Assembly: GCA_028877215.1 (NCBI GenBank)
Contig: JAPPFJ010000029.1
Coordinates: forward strand, 124,001-188,000
From: Gemmatimonadota bacterium
GTDB taxonomy: Bacteria > Latescibacterota > UBA2968 > GCA-2709665
Length of the DNA stretch: 64,000 nucleotides
Direction of reading: 5' to 3'
Below, piece by piece: positions 32,645 to 42,514 of this stretch. A program made the position numbers and the translations under genes. Below the pieces are notes generated by a model. The model ran no database searches, was not told where the DNA came from, and was given only the letters and a program-made list of their open reading frames with translations. Numbering within the stretch: position 1 is the stretch's first letter; each line of letters begins with the position of its first letter.

Positions 32645-33091
32645 ATGCCGTGTGAATTCAAAACCACGCGAAGCGTAGAATTTTCGGATACGGATATGGC
32701 CGGGATCGTGCACTTTTCCCGGTTTTTCGTTTTCATGGAAGCGGCCGAGCACGCGTTCCTGCGGTCCCTCGGCACCAGCGTGGCGGGCACATTGGAAGGA
32801 CGAAGGGTCGGGTGGCCCCGGGTGGGCGCGTCGTGCGACTATCTCAATCCCGCCCGGTTCGAAGACATGCTGGATGTGCATTTGAGGGTGATACGAAAAG
32901 GGACCAGTTCGATGACGTACGGGGTTGAATTCCGCCGCGGCGACGTCCTTATCGCCCGGGGCCGGCTGAGTACGGTGTTCTGCGAATACGCACCGGGGCA
33001 GCCGTTCCGGTCTATCCCCATTCCCGACTTTGTCGCCGATCAGATCTCCGAGTCAACTGAGGAGGAGGGGGGCGATGACGCTGAGGGCTGA
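32645..33091 (+). CDS. YbgC/4-hydroxybenzoyl-CoA-thioesterase-like hotdog thioesterase
   Basis: 148 residues from the ATG at 32645; the longer frame upstream runs through repeat DNA. RSVEFSDTDMAGIVHFSRFF contains the catalytic aspartate (D17) in the usual D-x-D-x2-G-x-V/I-x-F/Y motif of acyl-CoA thioesterases. Later strands (CDYLNPARFEDMLDVHLRV) complete the single hotdog domain. It would hydrolyse short acyl- or aroyl-CoA esters. Its end overlaps the ABC ATPase start by 17 bp, so they are co-transcribed, though the functional link is unclear. Confidence 0.8.
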   Translation: MPCEFKTTRSVEFSDTDMAGIVHFSRFFVFMEAAEHAFLRSLGTSVAGTLEGRRVGWPRVGASCDYLNPARFEDMLDVHLRVIRKGTSSMTYGVEFRRGDVLIARGRLSTVFCEYAPGQPFRSIPIPDFVADQISESTEEEGGDDAEG

Positions 33092-33734
33092 GCGTGTGTC
33101 GAAACGATACGGGGATGTGTCGGTTCTCAGGGACGTTTCGATTGAAGTTTCGCGAAGCCAGTCCCTTGCGGTCGTCGGGCCCTCCGGATCGGGAAAGAGT
33201 ACGCTGCTGCACGTATTCGGCACCCTGGACAGACCGACCTCCGGCCGTGTGACCGTCGACGGCCGGGACCCCTACGTCCTTCCGGAAAAGGACCTGGCGC
33301 GCTTCCGGAACCGCGTGATCGGATTCGTCTTCCAGGACCACCATCTGCTGCCCCAGTATTCGGTGCTCGAAAACGTAATGATGCCGACGCTGGCGTTCCG
33401 AGATGGAGGGGCGGACGCCGCTGAACGGGCGCGGGACCTGGTCGAACGTGTCGGGCTCGGGCATCGAACCAACCACCGCCCTTCCGCCCTTTCGGGCGGT
33501 GAACGCCAGCGCGTCGCGGTGGCTCGGGCGCTGGTCAACCGGCCGGCGCTGCTGCTTTGCGACGAGCCGACGGGCAGCCTGGACCGCGCCCTGGCCGATG
33601 AAGTCGGCGATCTGCTATTCGAGCTGCACGCGGAACAGGAGACCATCCTCATCGGCGTCACGCACAGTTTGGAGCTGGCCGCAAGATTTGAGCGCCGGAT
33701 GGCCTTGCAGGAGGGAACGTGCGTCGAAGCCTGA
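33075..33734 (+). CDS. LolD/MacB-type ABC transporter ATP-binding protein
   Basis: 219 residues from the ATG at 33075, with GGAGGAGG 7-10 nt before it. Walker A is GPSGSGKS (residues 35-42), the Q-loop is in VFQDHHLLPQY, the signature is LSGGERQRVA, Walker B is ALLLCDEPTGSLD and the H-loop is in GVTHSLE. The size and the VFQDHHLLPQYS segment are typical of ATPases that pair with FtsX-like permeases (LolCDE, MacB, FtsEX). The partner permease gene overlaps its end. Confidence 0.9.
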   Translation: MTLRAERVSKRYGDVSVLRDVSIEVSRSQSLAVVGPSGSGKSTLLHVFGTLDRPTSGRVTVDGRDPYVLPEKDLARFRNRVIGFVFQDHHLLPQYSVLENVMMPTLAFRDGGADAAERARDLVERVGLGHRTNHRPSALSGGERQRVAVARALVNRPALLLCDEPTGSLDRALADEVGDLLFELHAEQETILIGVTHSLELAARFERRMALQEGTCVEA

Positions 33735-36700
33735 CGTTTTACTGGCGCATCCACCTGCTGGTGGTGCTCGCGGTTGCCGCGGCTGCCGCCGTCCTCACCG
33801 GCGCCCTGCTGGTGGGCGATTCGGTGCGGGAAAGCCTGCGTGATCTGACCGTGGACCGGCTTGGCGACATTGACCATGCGCTTGTTGCTGACCGCTTCTT
33901 CCGTGCAGATCTGGCCCGGGATATCGAGGCGGCGGGGGAGGATTTGACGGTTGTTCCGGCGGTGACGCTCAGCGGCACGGCCGTGCATGGCAGTGCAGGT
34001 ACGCGGGCGACCCGCGTACGGATTCTAGGCGTCGATTCCCGATTCGGTGATCTGTTCCAGGCAAAGTTTCCGGACCTCGCCCGCCACGGAGTGTACACGC
34101 CGCTTGTCGTAAACGAGTCCCTTGGACGGGAACTGGGCGCCGGGGTTGGCGACGCGATTCTGCTGTCCTTTGAGCTTCCGGACAATATTCACCGGGAGTC
34201 GCTCTTCGGCCGAGACGAGGTCTCGGAGTCGATATTGACCGTGCGCGTGAGGATTGCGACCATGCTGCCCGACCGCGGGGTGGGCCGTTTCAGTCTGCGC
34301 TCGAGTCAGGATGTGCCGCTCAATGCGTTTGTTTCTCTGAATGAGTTGCAGAACGCGATGGGACTACCGGATCGGGTCAACACCCTTCTGGCGACGGTTC
34401 GGCCCGGCGCCGCGGGCGAACTGAGGTCCGCACTTTCACGGGCGGTCACGCTGGACGACCTGGGACTGTCGATTCGGGAAGGAAGGGGCTTTTTCTCGGT
34501 CGAGAGCACACAGTTCGTCCTGAAGCCCCACCTGTCCCGGGCGATAGTCGGTCTGGCGGAAGAAATGGGGATGCCGCGGCTTCCGATTATGACCTACCTG
34601 GCGAACGCCATCGAAGCGGGGGACCGGGCATCGCCGTATTCAACGGTTGCGGCAATAGACCTCGGGACCTTTGGAACCGCGCGGCTCCTGAACGGAAATC
34701 CGGCGCCCGCGCCCGTCGACGGGGAAGTTCTGCTGAACGCCTGGGCGGCCGCGGACCTGGACGCCAGGACCGGCGATCCGGTCATCATCGAATATTTCGA
34801 AGTCGGGCCGGGAGACGCGCTGATTCCGAGGCGCGAGACATTCAGACTTGCGGGCGTGGTCGCGATGACGGGATTGGGCGCCGATTCGCTGCTGGCGCCC
34901 AGGTTTCCGGGATTGCAGGATGCAGACGATATGCACGCGTGGGACCCGCCGTTTCCCATCGATCTCCAGCGCATCAGGCCCAAAGACGAAGCCTACTGGG
35001 ACGCCCACCGGGCGGCGCCCAAAGCCCTGGTATCCGCCTCCACCGGCCAACGACTGTGGCGAAGCCGGTTCGGCAATCTGACGTCCGTCAGGATCGGGCC
35101 CCCGCAGGGCAGGGACGTCACGAGTTCGGCCCGGCGATTTCGCTCCGGAATACGGGATGCGCTCTCGCCCGAATCCACCGGCCTGGTTTTCCGGCCGGTA
35201 AGGGAAGAGGGGATGGCCGCTTCGTCCGGCTCGACCGATTTCCGATGGCTCTTCGGCGGGTTCAGTCTGTTTCTGATCGTCTCCGCCGCGTTGCTTGTGG
35301 GCCTTCTCTTCCTGCTCGGGGTGGAACAGCGCGCCGGAGAGGTGGGCGTGCTGACGGCGTCGGGCTTCACCGCCAGGGCCATCCGCGGCCGGTTCATGGG
35401 CGAGGCGGTCTGGCTGGCGGTTCTTGGCGGCCTGGCCGGGATTGCGGGAGGACTGGCGTACGGATGGACCATGCTGGCCGGTCTGCGTACGTGGTGGGTC
35501 CCGGCGGTTGGAACCACGGAACTCTATCTGCACGTGAACGGGTCCAGCCTGGCGGCGGCATTCGCGGTCTCACAGGTTGTGGCACTGCTCACGATCCGGA
35601 TGACGGTCCGGCGATTGTCCCGCATGCCCGCGCGCGCCCTGCTGTCCGGCAGCGTTAGTGCCGCAACAGGCGATCGTGGAGGGCGGGTCCGGGTTTATGT
35701 CCTCGGAAGCTTGGCATTGGCCGCGGCCTGTCTCGCGGCGGCCGCCCAGGCGGACCGGGAAGCGGCGGCGGCGCTGTTTTTCGGGTGCGGAGCATTCCTT
35801 CTCATATCGGGTCTGGGCCTGCTATCGACGTGGCTTCGCGGCCGGGGAAATGCGGCGGCGGGGGGCGTCTTTAGCATGGGCGTGCGGAACAGCGCTCGAA
35901 ATCCCGGCCGGAGCATGCTGTGTGCGGGGTTGATCGCAAGCGCCTGTTTCGTGGTTGTGGCGGTTGGCGCACATCGCCGCGCAGACGTCAACGGGGATGC
36001 GCTGAACAGCCGCACGGCGGGCGGCGGCGGGTTCCAGCTCGTTGTCGAAACCGATGCGCCGCTATATCACGATCTGAATTCGGAGGACGGCCGGTTTGAG
36101 CTGGGGTTTTACCCGGAGGATGCGCCAATTCTGGACAGCGCGAGGTTCATGCCGTTCCGTGTCCTGCCGGGCGAGGACGTGAGTTGTCTGAATCTGTACA
36201 AGCCCAGCCATCCCCGGGTCCTGGGCGTGCCTGAAGACCTGATGAGACGGGGCGGCTTCTCGTTTGACCGGCTGCTGGAGGAGACAGACGAGCCATGGAC
36301 TTTATTGGCAGGGGGCGCGGAACAGGACGTGATTCCCGCGTTCGGAGACGTAAACTCGGTGACCTGGATCCTGCACAGGAAGCTGGGCGACGAAATCCCG
36401 ATGCGATCCCATACAGGCGAGGTCGTCAGGCTGCGGCTCGTGGGTCTGCTGAAGAACAGTATCTTCCAGAGTGAATTGCTGGTGTCCGAGGCGAATTTCA
36501 CCGCCCATTTCCCCGATCGGAGCGGCTATGGCTATCTTCTGGTCGAGACCGACCGACCGCGCGAACTGGGTGCGCTGCTGGAGCGGAGGTTGCAGGACGC
36601 CGGTCCGGATGCGACGACGACGGCGGCCAGGCTGGCCGGCTTCCGGACGGTGGAGAACACGTACCTGTCCACGTTTCAGACACTCGGCGGGCTGGGGGTG

Positions 36701-37039
36701 CTTCTGGGTACGTTCGGTCTGGGGATCGTGATGGTGCGCAACGTCGTCGAACGCCGGGGCGAACTCGCAGCACTGCGGGCGCTCGGATTTCGCAGGTCGT
36801 CTCTAACGGGACTCCTGTTCATGGAAAACGGGTTCCTGATGGCAACGGGCATGGCCATCGGGGCCGCGGCCGCGATCGTGACGACAGTCCCGCACGCTTC
36901 GGGCGGCGAATTGCCCTGGCTTTCGCTTCTGGCAACGCTGGGTCTCATACTCATTACGGGCATGGCCGCGGGCGCCGCGGGGATATTCGCCGCGCTGAGG
37001 ACCCCGCTGTTGCCGGCATTGAAGCGGGAAGGGGCGTGA
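33719..37039 (+). CDS. Large FtsX-like ABC permease
   Basis: 1106 residues from a GTG that overlaps the ATPase gene by 16 bp, with AGGAGGG upstream. An N-terminal transmembrane helix (YWRIHLLVVLAVAAAAAVLT) is followed by a long extracytoplasmic domain (residues about 35-510). A first FtsX domain starts near residue 515 (FGGFSLFLIVSAALLVGLLF), then a second transmembrane block (700-760) and a second periplasmic domain. The final FtsX domain starts around 990 (LGGLGVLLGTFGLGIVMVRN). The duplicated FtsX architecture matches long permeases that extract lipids, lipoproteins or peptides rather than import solutes. A single protein can carry both halves of the transporter. Confidence 0.85.
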   Translation: MRRSLTFYWRIHLLVVLAVAAAAAVLTGALLVGDSVRESLRDLTVDRLGDIDHALVADRFFRADLARDIEAAGEDLTVVPAVTLSGTAVHGSAGTRATRVRILGVDSRFGDLFQAKFPDLARHGVYTPLVVNESLGRELGAGVGDAILLSFELPDNIHRESLFGRDEVSESILTVRVRIATMLPDRGVGRFSLRSSQDVPLNAFVSLNELQNAMGLPDRVNTLLATVRPGAAGELRSALSRAVTLDDLGLSIREGRGFFSVESTQFVLKPHLSRAIVGLAEEMGMPRLPIMTYLANAIEAGDRASPYSTVAAIDLGTFGTARLLNGNPAPAPVDGEVLLNAWAAADLDARTGDPVIIEYFEVGPGDALIPRRETFRLAGVVAMTGLGADSLLAPRFPGLQDADDMHAWDPPFPIDLQRIRPKDEAYWDAHRAAPKALVSASTGQRLWRSRFGNLTSVRIGPPQGRDVTSSARRFRSGIRDALSPESTGLVFRPVREEGMAASSGSTDFRWLFGGFSLFLIVSAALLVGLLFLLGVEQRAGEVGVLTASGFTARAIRGRFMGEAVWLAVLGGLAGIAGGLAYGWTMLAGLRTWWVPAVGTTELYLHVNGSSLAAAFAVSQVVALLTIRMTVRRLSRMPARALLSGSVSAATGDRGGRVRVYVLGSLALAAACLAAAAQADREAAAALFFGCGAFLLISGLGLLSTWLRGRGNAAAGGVFSMGVRNSARNPGRSMLCAGLIASACFVVVAVGAHRRADVNGDALNSRTAGGGGFQLVVETDAPLYHDLNSEDGRFELGFYPEDAPILDSARFMPFRVLPGEDVSCLNLYKPSHPRVLGVPEDLMRRGGFSFDRLLEETDEPWTLLAGGAEQDVIPAFGDVNSVTWILHRKLGDEIPMRSHTGEVVRLRLVGLLKNSIFQSELLVSEANFTAHFPDRSGYGYLLVETDRPRELGALLERRLQDAGPDATTTAARLAGFRTVENTYLSTFQTLGGLGVLLGTFGLGIVMVRNVVERRGELAALRALGFRRSSLTGLLFMENGFLMATGMAIGAAAAIVTTVPHASGGELPWLSLLATLGLILITGMAAGAAGIFAALRTPLLPALKREGA

Positions 37040-37121
37040 CCGGCGCTTCGAGCGTCCGGTCCTGTAAGAAGATCGCTGTTATTTGACCGTCGAGTCGGCC
37101 GGCTTAAGGAGAGACTAAGAT

Positions 37122-37221
37122 CTGAGCCGCTCCCTGAGCCTGTCGAAGGGTCGGCGAAGGGCATCGAGGAGACCAGGGCAGGTTAGGAAACACGGGCATT
37201 TCGACAAGCTCAATGACCACG
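37122..37221. repeat. R3 repeat, inverted copy
   Basis: CTGAGCCGCTCCCTGAGCCT then GTCGAAGGGTCGGCGAAGG, a spacer, and CATTTCGACAAGCTCAATGA. This is the reverse complement of the copy at 23291-23378 with a different spacer. The remainder of 37040-37425 has no supported gene. Confidence 0.7.
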
Positions 37222-37425
37222 TTTTGAAAAGCCATTTCAAGAAGCAAAGTGCTGGCAACGCGGCGAGGCGGGATGTTTCGGCAATCGAATGGCGGACATT
37301 TCCGGAACTGGACACTGAGGTTTAACAACCGAAATAGAAATTCAATTTCGGAATCGCAGAGCGTATCTTCAATGAAAGGCGCGCAGCAGCACTTCACCGA
37401 TCGTACATCGTGAAGGGAGCATGTT

Positions 37426-38724
37426 ATGAATCGAATGACGATGGTCCTGACCGCTTTCTGTCTGGTTGTCGCAACCGGACAGGCTGCGTCGAACTGGCCT
37501 CACTGGCGGGGTCCGAACCGCAACGGGCTCGCCGACGGGAGTCCGCCCGTACAATGGAGCGAACAGAAGAATATCCGATGGAAGGCCCCCATTCCCGGCT
37601 TGGGCCACGCAACGCCGATTGTCTGGGGCGATCGTATCTTCGTGCAGACCGCCGTGAGGACTGACAAGGTCGTGGCGGATACCGGCACGGGAAGGCGCCG
37701 TCCCCCGCCCAATCTGTTTCAGTACAGGGTCCTGGCGCTGGACCGGCGGACCGGTGAAACCGTCTGGGAAAAGACGGTTCGGGAGGCCCGGCCTCACGAG
37801 GGGATGCACCGGACGGCATCGTTTGCGTCCCCATCGGGCATCACGGACGGAGAAAATCTCTATGCGTATTTTGGATCGCAGGGGCTCTATTGCCTCGATA
37901 TGAACGGCAATCTCAAGTGGGAGAAAGACCTGGGCAAATACTGGAGCAGAGCCGCGTTCGGCGAGGGGGCTTCGCCGACGATCCACGGCAACACCCTGGT
38001 GATCAACTGGGACCACGAAGGGGATTCATTCATTGTCGCGCTGGACAAGAAAACGGGAAGGGAAATCTGGCGGAAAGACAGGGACGAGGTCACGTCGTGG
38101 TCCTCGCCCGTCACGGTGGAACACGGCGGCCGGACCCAGGTGATCGTCAGCGCTTCGCGCCGCACCCGGAGCTACGACCTGAAGTCCGGCGCGTTGATCT
38201 GGGAATGCGGCGGGCTGGGTACGAACGTGATCCCCACTCCGCTGCATGCGGACGGGGTCGTGTACGTGGCCAGCGGTCACAGGAGTCCCGCCATGCAGGC
38301 CATCTCGCTGGATCGGGCAAAGGGCGATATCTCGGGTTCGGACGCGGTGTTGTGGTCGCTCTCCCGGGATACACCCTATGTGTCTTCACCCCTGCTCTTT
38401 GGCGGCCGGCTGTATATGCTGAAAGGCCGTGGGGGGTTCCTGTCCTGCTACAACGCGGATGACGGAAAGCCGATTTTCGGGCCCATACGCCTCGACGGAA
38501 CGGGCTTCGTCTACGGATCGCTGGTAGGTGCGGACGACCGCGTGTATATTTCCGACCTCGAGGGTAAGACGCTCGTCGTCAGGAACAGCCCTGAGTTCGA
38601 AATCCTGGCGACGAATACCCTGGATGAAGGAAGCGGAGCGTCTCCGGTGGTTGTGGGCGACGCGCTCTATCTGAGAGGACGCGGCCACCTCTACTGTATC
38701 GCGGAAGACCGGACGAAACCATAG
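37426..38724 (+). CDS. Secreted PQQ-like beta-propeller repeat protein
   Basis: 432 residues with a GGGAG site before the ATG and a signal peptide [20 protein letters not shown]. The mature protein opens [20 protein letters not shown], the hallmark of the PQQ-like outer-membrane/periplasmic family that is abundant in Planctomycetes and Poribacteria-type genomes. Blades such as [30 protein letters not shown] and [15 protein letters not shown] follow. It has no obvious quinone-binding set of residues. It stands alone before the TRAP genes, 30 bp apart. Confidence 0.8.
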   Translation: MNRMTMVLTAFCLVVATGQAASNWPHWRGPNRNGLADGSPPVQWSEQKNIRWKAPIPGLGHATPIVWGDRIFVQTAVRTDKVVADTGTGRRRPPPNLFQYRVLALDRRTGETVWEKTVREARPHEGMHRTASFASPSGITDGENLYAYFGSQGLYCLDMNGNLKWEKDLGKYWSRAAFGEGASPTIHGNTLVINWDHEGDSFIVALDKKTGREIWRKDRDEVTSWSSPVTVEHGGRTQVIVSASRRTRSYDLKSGALIWECGGLGTNVIPTPLHADGVVYVASGHRSPAMQAISLDRAKGDISGSDAVLWSLSRDTPYVSSPLLFGGRLYMLKGRGGFLSCYNADDGKPIFGPIRLDGTGFVYGSLVGADDRVYISDLEGKTLVVRNSPEFEILATNTLDEGSGASPVVVGDALYLRGRGHLYCIAEDRTKP

Positions 38725-38754
38725 AATTGGAACCGAATGGAGAGAGGAGTTTCG

Positions 38755-39753
38755 ATGGACCGGTTTGCGGCCCTGAAACGGGCATTCGTCGCAGTAATTG
38801 TGATCGTACTGGGCGCGTTTGCGTGTGAGTCTCCGGACAGTGAACGGGAAACATCCGCTCCGGAACGGCGGTTTCTGAGCGTGGGCACGGCGCCGCCCGG
38901 CGGGGCGTTTTTCGTGGTCGGCGGGGCGATCGCACAGGTCGTGGACGACCATGGGGGAGACCTGTCGTGGGACGTGACCGCGGAGGCGACCAAGGGGACG
39001 CAGGAGAATATCCGACGGCTCGTGCGCGGGGAACTGGATTTCGCCCTTGCCAATGCCGCGATTTCCTATTTCGCGGTGCGCGGCGAGGGCGCCTGGGGTG
39101 AAAAGCAGGAGATCAGCGCCGTCATGACCCTGGCGCCGAATATCGCCTTGTTCGTAACGCCGGAGGGAACAGGCATCCGCGCCATGGGCGATCTCAAGGG
39201 CAAACGGGTGGTCGTTGGTCCGGCGGGGGCCGGTTTCGAGTACTTTCTTGCGCCGATCCTGGAGGCGCACGGCGTCACCTATGAGGACTTCAGCCCGCTG
39301 CACAATACGCAGGCGGGGGCCGTGGATATGCTTGCGGACGGTTCCGCCGCTGCGGCGTTTCTGGGCGGCGCCGTGCCGACCGCGTCCATTACCCAGGCCA
39401 GCGCTTCACAGGACATCTATTTCATTCCGTTCGGCGAAACCGAAAGAGAGCGCCTCTTTCGGGACTATCCGTTCTTCAACGCGGCGAGTATTCCCCCGGA
39501 AACCTATCGCGGTCAGACCGAAACCTTCGAAGGCATGAACGTGGGTTCGATGCACCTGGTGACGCCGGCGGCCCTGGACGAGGAGACTGTCTACCGGTTC
39601 ACGAGGATCCTTTACGAGAACCGCGGGGACGTGGTCAGCAAGCACCCCGCGGGCAAGGCCATCAACCCGGCGAACGTGATCAGGGATACGGGTACGCCCT
39701 TCCATCCCGGGGCGGTCAGATATTACCGGGAAATCGGGATCTGGCCCAACTGA
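38755..39753 (+). CDS. TAXI-type TRAP transporter solute-binding lipoprotein
   Basis: About 332 residues from the ATG at 38755, placed by an AGAGGAG 8 nt upstream. The lipobox GAFAC puts the lipidated cysteine at residue 24. The mature domain has LSVGTAPPGGAFFVVGGAIA and ELDFALANAAISYFAVRGEG, then DLKGKRVVVGPAGAGFEYFL, which is the TAXI family pattern. TAXI receptors deliver organic acids or amino acids (some glutamate or 2-oxoglutarate) to a fused TRAP permease. The gene ends 1 bp before the permease starts. Confidence 0.9.
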   Translation: MDRFAALKRAFVAVIVIVLGAFACESPDSERETSAPERRFLSVGTAPPGGAFFVVGGAIAQVVDDHGGDLSWDVTAEATKGTQENIRRLVRGELDFALANAAISYFAVRGEGAWGEKQEISAVMTLAPNIALFVTPEGTGIRAMGDLKGKRVVVGPAGAGFEYFLAPILEAHGVTYEDFSPLHNTQAGAVDMLADGSAAAAFLGGAVPTASITQASASQDIYFIPFGETERERLFRDYPFFNAASIPPETYRGQTETFEGMNVGSMHLVTPAALDEETVYRFTRILYENRGDVVSKHPAGKAINPANVIRDTGTPFHPGAVRYYREIGIWPN

Positions 39754-39754
39754 A

Positions 39755-41686
39755 ATGCTCGAATTGCGGCTCTTTCGCGTCCTGGCGACCCTGCTGAGTG
39801 TTTTCGTCCTGGCGGAGGTCAACTATCCGGAACTGACGCCTCAAGCCCAACTGGCGTTTTTTGCCATGTTGGGCTTGAGTCTTGTTTTCTTGAAACACCC
39901 GACCCGCGCCGGCGCGGCCGGGGTTATGTCAGTACGGGTGTTTGACTATCTCCTCGTCGCGGCTGTCTTCCTCTGTTTCGGATACGTGCTTGTCCAGACC
40001 GAGCCCGTCTTCAGGAACTGGTGGCTGGACGGCCGCAGCCTGGGCAACCGCGCGGGCTTGGAGCGTCCTCCGGACTGGACGGTCGGCCTGGTCGGCCTGG
40101 TTCTCGTTCTCGAGGCGACCCGCCGTGCGATCGGCCCCACCCTTCCGTTGCTTGCCCTCGCCTTCCTGGCATACGCCGCCTTCGGTCACGTCATGCCGGA
40201 CTGGCTCTTCCCGCACCGGGGCTACGGCTGGGAGCGTATTGTCTCCCAGGCCTTTCTGCATTCGCAGGGTGTCTTCGGCATCGCGTTGAAAGTGATGTTC
40301 ACCTATGTGTTTCTCTTCGTTCTGTTCGGCACGACGCTGGAAGGCACCGGTGCGACGGGCTACGTGCTGGATGCCGCGCGCCGGTTTTTCGGGAAGCGCA
40401 CGGGCGGGTCCGCGAAGGTCGCCGTTGTCGCTTCAGGCGTTATGGGTTCGCTTTCCGGCAGTGCGGTCGCCAACACGGCCACAACGGGTACGTTCACGAT
40501 CCCGATGATGCGTTCGGCCGGATTCCGGCCCGTGGCGGCGGGGGGGATCGAGGCGGCGGCCAGCTCGGGCGGGGCGCTGGTGCCGCCGATCATGGGCGCG
40601 GGCGCCTATATGATGCTGGAAATGGTGGAACCGGCGGTCACCTATCTCGATATCGTGAAAGCGGCGCTCATCCCGGCGGCATTCTACTATACCGCACTTC
40701 TGCTGATCGTCCACTTCTATGCACGGCGCAACCGGGTTGTCGCGGGCGATGAAGTGCCTTCGAGTCGTCCGCCGGGCGCGCGGGGCCTTGTCTTTCTGGT
40801 GGCTCTCGTGAGCCTCGTCGTGCTGATCGTACTGGGGTATACGCCTTTCCGGGCGGTCAGCATCGCGCTGGCGTGCATGCTCCTGACCGCCGCATTGATG
40901 CCGTCGACGCGAATGAGGCCGCGCGCGCTGCTGCGCGCGGTGGAAAGCGCGGCTCACGGCGGCGTGTCTCTCATCGCGGCGGCCGCCTGCGTGGGAATCA
41001 TCATCGGGGTCGTCACGCTGACGGGTATCGGCGCCAAACTGCCCGGCGCCATTCTGCCGTTGGCGCAGAACAACCTGGTCCTGGCCCTCATTCTGCTGAT
41101 GGTATCCACCATTATTCTGGGAATGGGCCTGCCTTCGGCCGTATGCTACCTGCTTATGGCCACGCTTGTCGGCCCCGTCCTGGGTGGGCTGGGCGTCGTT
41201 CCCCTGGCGGCGCATATGTTCATCTTCTATTTCGGGATGATGTCGATGGTGACGCCGCCCGTTGCGCTCGCTGCCTACACCGCCGCGGCGATTGCGAAGG
41301 CGGACATCATGCGGACCGGGGCCGCCGCGTTTCGTTTCGCCCTGGTCGGCTTCGCCCTTCCCTACGCGTTCGTACTGCATCCCGCGCTTCTTCTCGTCTC
41401 GCCCGACCTCGCGTCGACCCTCGTCAACGTCCTCGTCGTCTTCGCCGGGATTCTTCCGCTGGCTGTCGCCATTTCAGGATATGGCTTCGGGCCCCTCGAT
41501 GCGTGGCAGCGCGCCATTCTCCTGATTGCGGCGCTCGTCCTGTTTCTGACGCCTTCCGGCGCATACCGGGTCTGGCTGCAGGGCGCCGCCATTCTGGTTT
41601 CCGGGATCATCGCCATTGCGAACCGGCGGTCCGCCCGCGGCGTTTCCCCGTCATCGGACGACAGCGCTGATTCGCCGTACCGGTGA
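39755..41686 (+). CDS. TRAP transporter fused 4TM/12TM permease
   Basis: 643 residues. The N-terminal quarter has the four helices of the small DctQ-like unit (LELRLFRVLATLLSVFVLAE through EPVFRNWWLDGRSLGNRAG). The rest is the DctM-like unit with VASGVMGSLSGSAVANTATTG and GAYMMLEMVEP, plus the late motif IILGMGLPSAVCYLLMATLV. This is the standard TAXI-associated fused permease, driven by an ion gradient. Its 3' end overlaps the convergent PIN toxin gene by 36 bp. Confidence 0.9.
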   Translation: MLELRLFRVLATLLSVFVLAEVNYPELTPQAQLAFFAMLGLSLVFLKHPTRAGAAGVMSVRVFDYLLVAAVFLCFGYVLVQTEPVFRNWWLDGRSLGNRAGLERPPDWTVGLVGLVLVLEATRRAIGPTLPLLALAFLAYAAFGHVMPDWLFPHRGYGWERIVSQAFLHSQGVFGIALKVMFTYVFLFVLFGTTLEGTGATGYVLDAARRFFGKRTGGSAKVAVVASGVMGSLSGSAVANTATTGTFTIPMMRSAGFRPVAAGGIEAAASSGGALVPPIMGAGAYMMLEMVEPAVTYLDIVKAALIPAAFYYTALLLIVHFYARRNRVVAGDEVPSSRPPGARGLVFLVALVSLVVLIVLGYTPFRAVSIALACMLLTAALMPSTRMRPRALLRAVESAAHGGVSLIAAAACVGIIIGVVTLTGIGAKLPGAILPLAQNNLVLALILLMVSTIILGMGLPSAVCYLLMATLVGPVLGGLGVVPLAAHMFIFYFGMMSMVTPPVALAAYTAAAIAKADIMRTGAAAFRFALVGFALPYAFVLHPALLLVSPDLASTLVNVLVVFAGILPLAVAISGYGFGPLDAWQRAILLIAALVLFLTPSGAYRVWLQGAAILVSGIIAIANRRSARGVSPSSDDSADSPYR

Positions 41687-42163
41687 GTGGTATCCCGAAC
41701 GTGTCATCGCTAGAAGGACGTCATCGGCTTCCTGAAGTGCAAGGACGCCATCCAGCACGCAGACCTTGAGGATGCCGATCGTTCCGGTAAACGGAACCCC
41801 GTGGTCGAAGCAGGTGTTCCTCGCCGTACGATCGTCCGTTGCAACGACGCCGCCGCGGGCTTGCGCAAGGGTAATGCAGGACGCTTCTCCCGGCGAGAGG
41901 GTCCGCAACCGTTCACGGTAGACATCGCGCTCTTTGGCGGAGAATCCTTCGGCGCCACGGAATTCCCCTCCTGCGACAGCGACCTCGACCTCCCGCAACT
42001 CTGAATATCCCGATACGACGCCGTCTGCGATCTCGTCCTGGACCTGCGGCGTAATCATTGCGCGCCGGCCGTATCGGGCGATGAGCAGGTCAAGTCGGCC
42101 CGACAGCGCGAAATTGCTCAGGGTTACGGTGTCGAAATAATAATCGCAGCCTGTCTCAGGCAC
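41651..42163 (-). CDS. PIN-like toxin nuclease
   Basis: 170 residues from a GTG at 42163 that overlaps the antitoxin stop by 8 bp. CDYYFDTVTLSNFALSGRLD at the N-terminus supplies the first acidic residue (D11). SPGEASCITLAQARGGVVAT then DDRTARNTCFDHGVP supplies the central Glu and the Asp pair of a PIN-like fold, and FTGTIGILKVCVLDGVL is the closing helix. This is the pattern of DUF3368/PIN toxins that pair with UPF0175-like antitoxins. It is predicted to cleave RNA unless held by the partner. Confidence 0.75.
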   Translation of the reverse strand: MPETGCDYYFDTVTLSNFALSGRLDLLIARYGRRAMITPQVQDEIADGVVSGYSELREVEVAVAGGEFRGAEGFSAKERDVYRERLRTLSPGEASCITLAQARGGVVATDDRTARNTCFDHGVPFTGTIGILKVCVLDGVLALQEADDVLLAMTRSGYHSPVRRISAVVR

Positions 42164-42470
42164 GGGCGGCGTCCTCGTCGCCGTAGACGTTGCGCTGGGG
42201 GATATCGTGCTCTTCGAGCCACGATCTCAGTTGCAATACGTGCATTCCCATCTCCCTCGCCAGTTTCCCGATGCTTATGTACCCGCCCCGATAGGCGGCG
42301 AGCGCCTGGCTCTGCCGGAGCGGCAACTCTGCGAACGCGGTCTGATAGCAGGCCGAAATCGCATCCCGAACGAGCTGTCCCCTGCTTTTTCGACGGATTT
42401 CGGAGAGTCTCTTCAGCGTCAGGTCCGTCTCGCTGTCGATCTTGATGTGCAGCGTCCTGTCATTGGCCAT
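42156..42470 (-). CDS. Ribbon-helix-helix / UPF0175-like antitoxin
   Basis: 104 residues from the ATG at 42470, chosen because GGAGG lies 5-6 nt upstream (an ATG 4 codons earlier overlaps that site). The N-terminal part, TLHIKIDSETDLTLKRLSEI then RRKSRGQLVRDAI, is a ribbon-helix-helix DNA-binding segment. The C-terminal part, RGGYISIGKLAREMGMHVLQ, is the helix-turn-helix-like UPF0175 segment that usually binds a PIN toxin. It should repress its own promoter; a palindrome sits 29 bp upstream. Confidence 0.75.
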   Translation of the reverse strand: MANDRTLHIKIDSETDLTLKRLSEIRRKSRGQLVRDAISACYQTAFAELPLRQSQALAAYRGGYISIGKLAREMGMHVLQLRSWLEEHDIPQRNVYGDEDAARA

Positions 42471-42498
42471 ATACGCCTCCACTGGTGATGTCGAAAAT

Positions 42499-42514
42499 TT
42501 GTATTAATATACAA
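42499..42514. promoter_or_regulatory. Palindromic operator of the RHH/PIN toxin-antitoxin operon
   Basis: TTGTATTAATATACAA is a perfect 16-bp palindrome 29 bp before the antitoxin start, in a markedly AT-rich promoter region. Outer arms CTGGTG (42482-42487) and CACCAG (42530-42535) form a second, nested inverted repeat around it. Its place and symmetry fit binding by the dimeric ribbon-helix-helix antitoxin. Confidence 0.6.
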
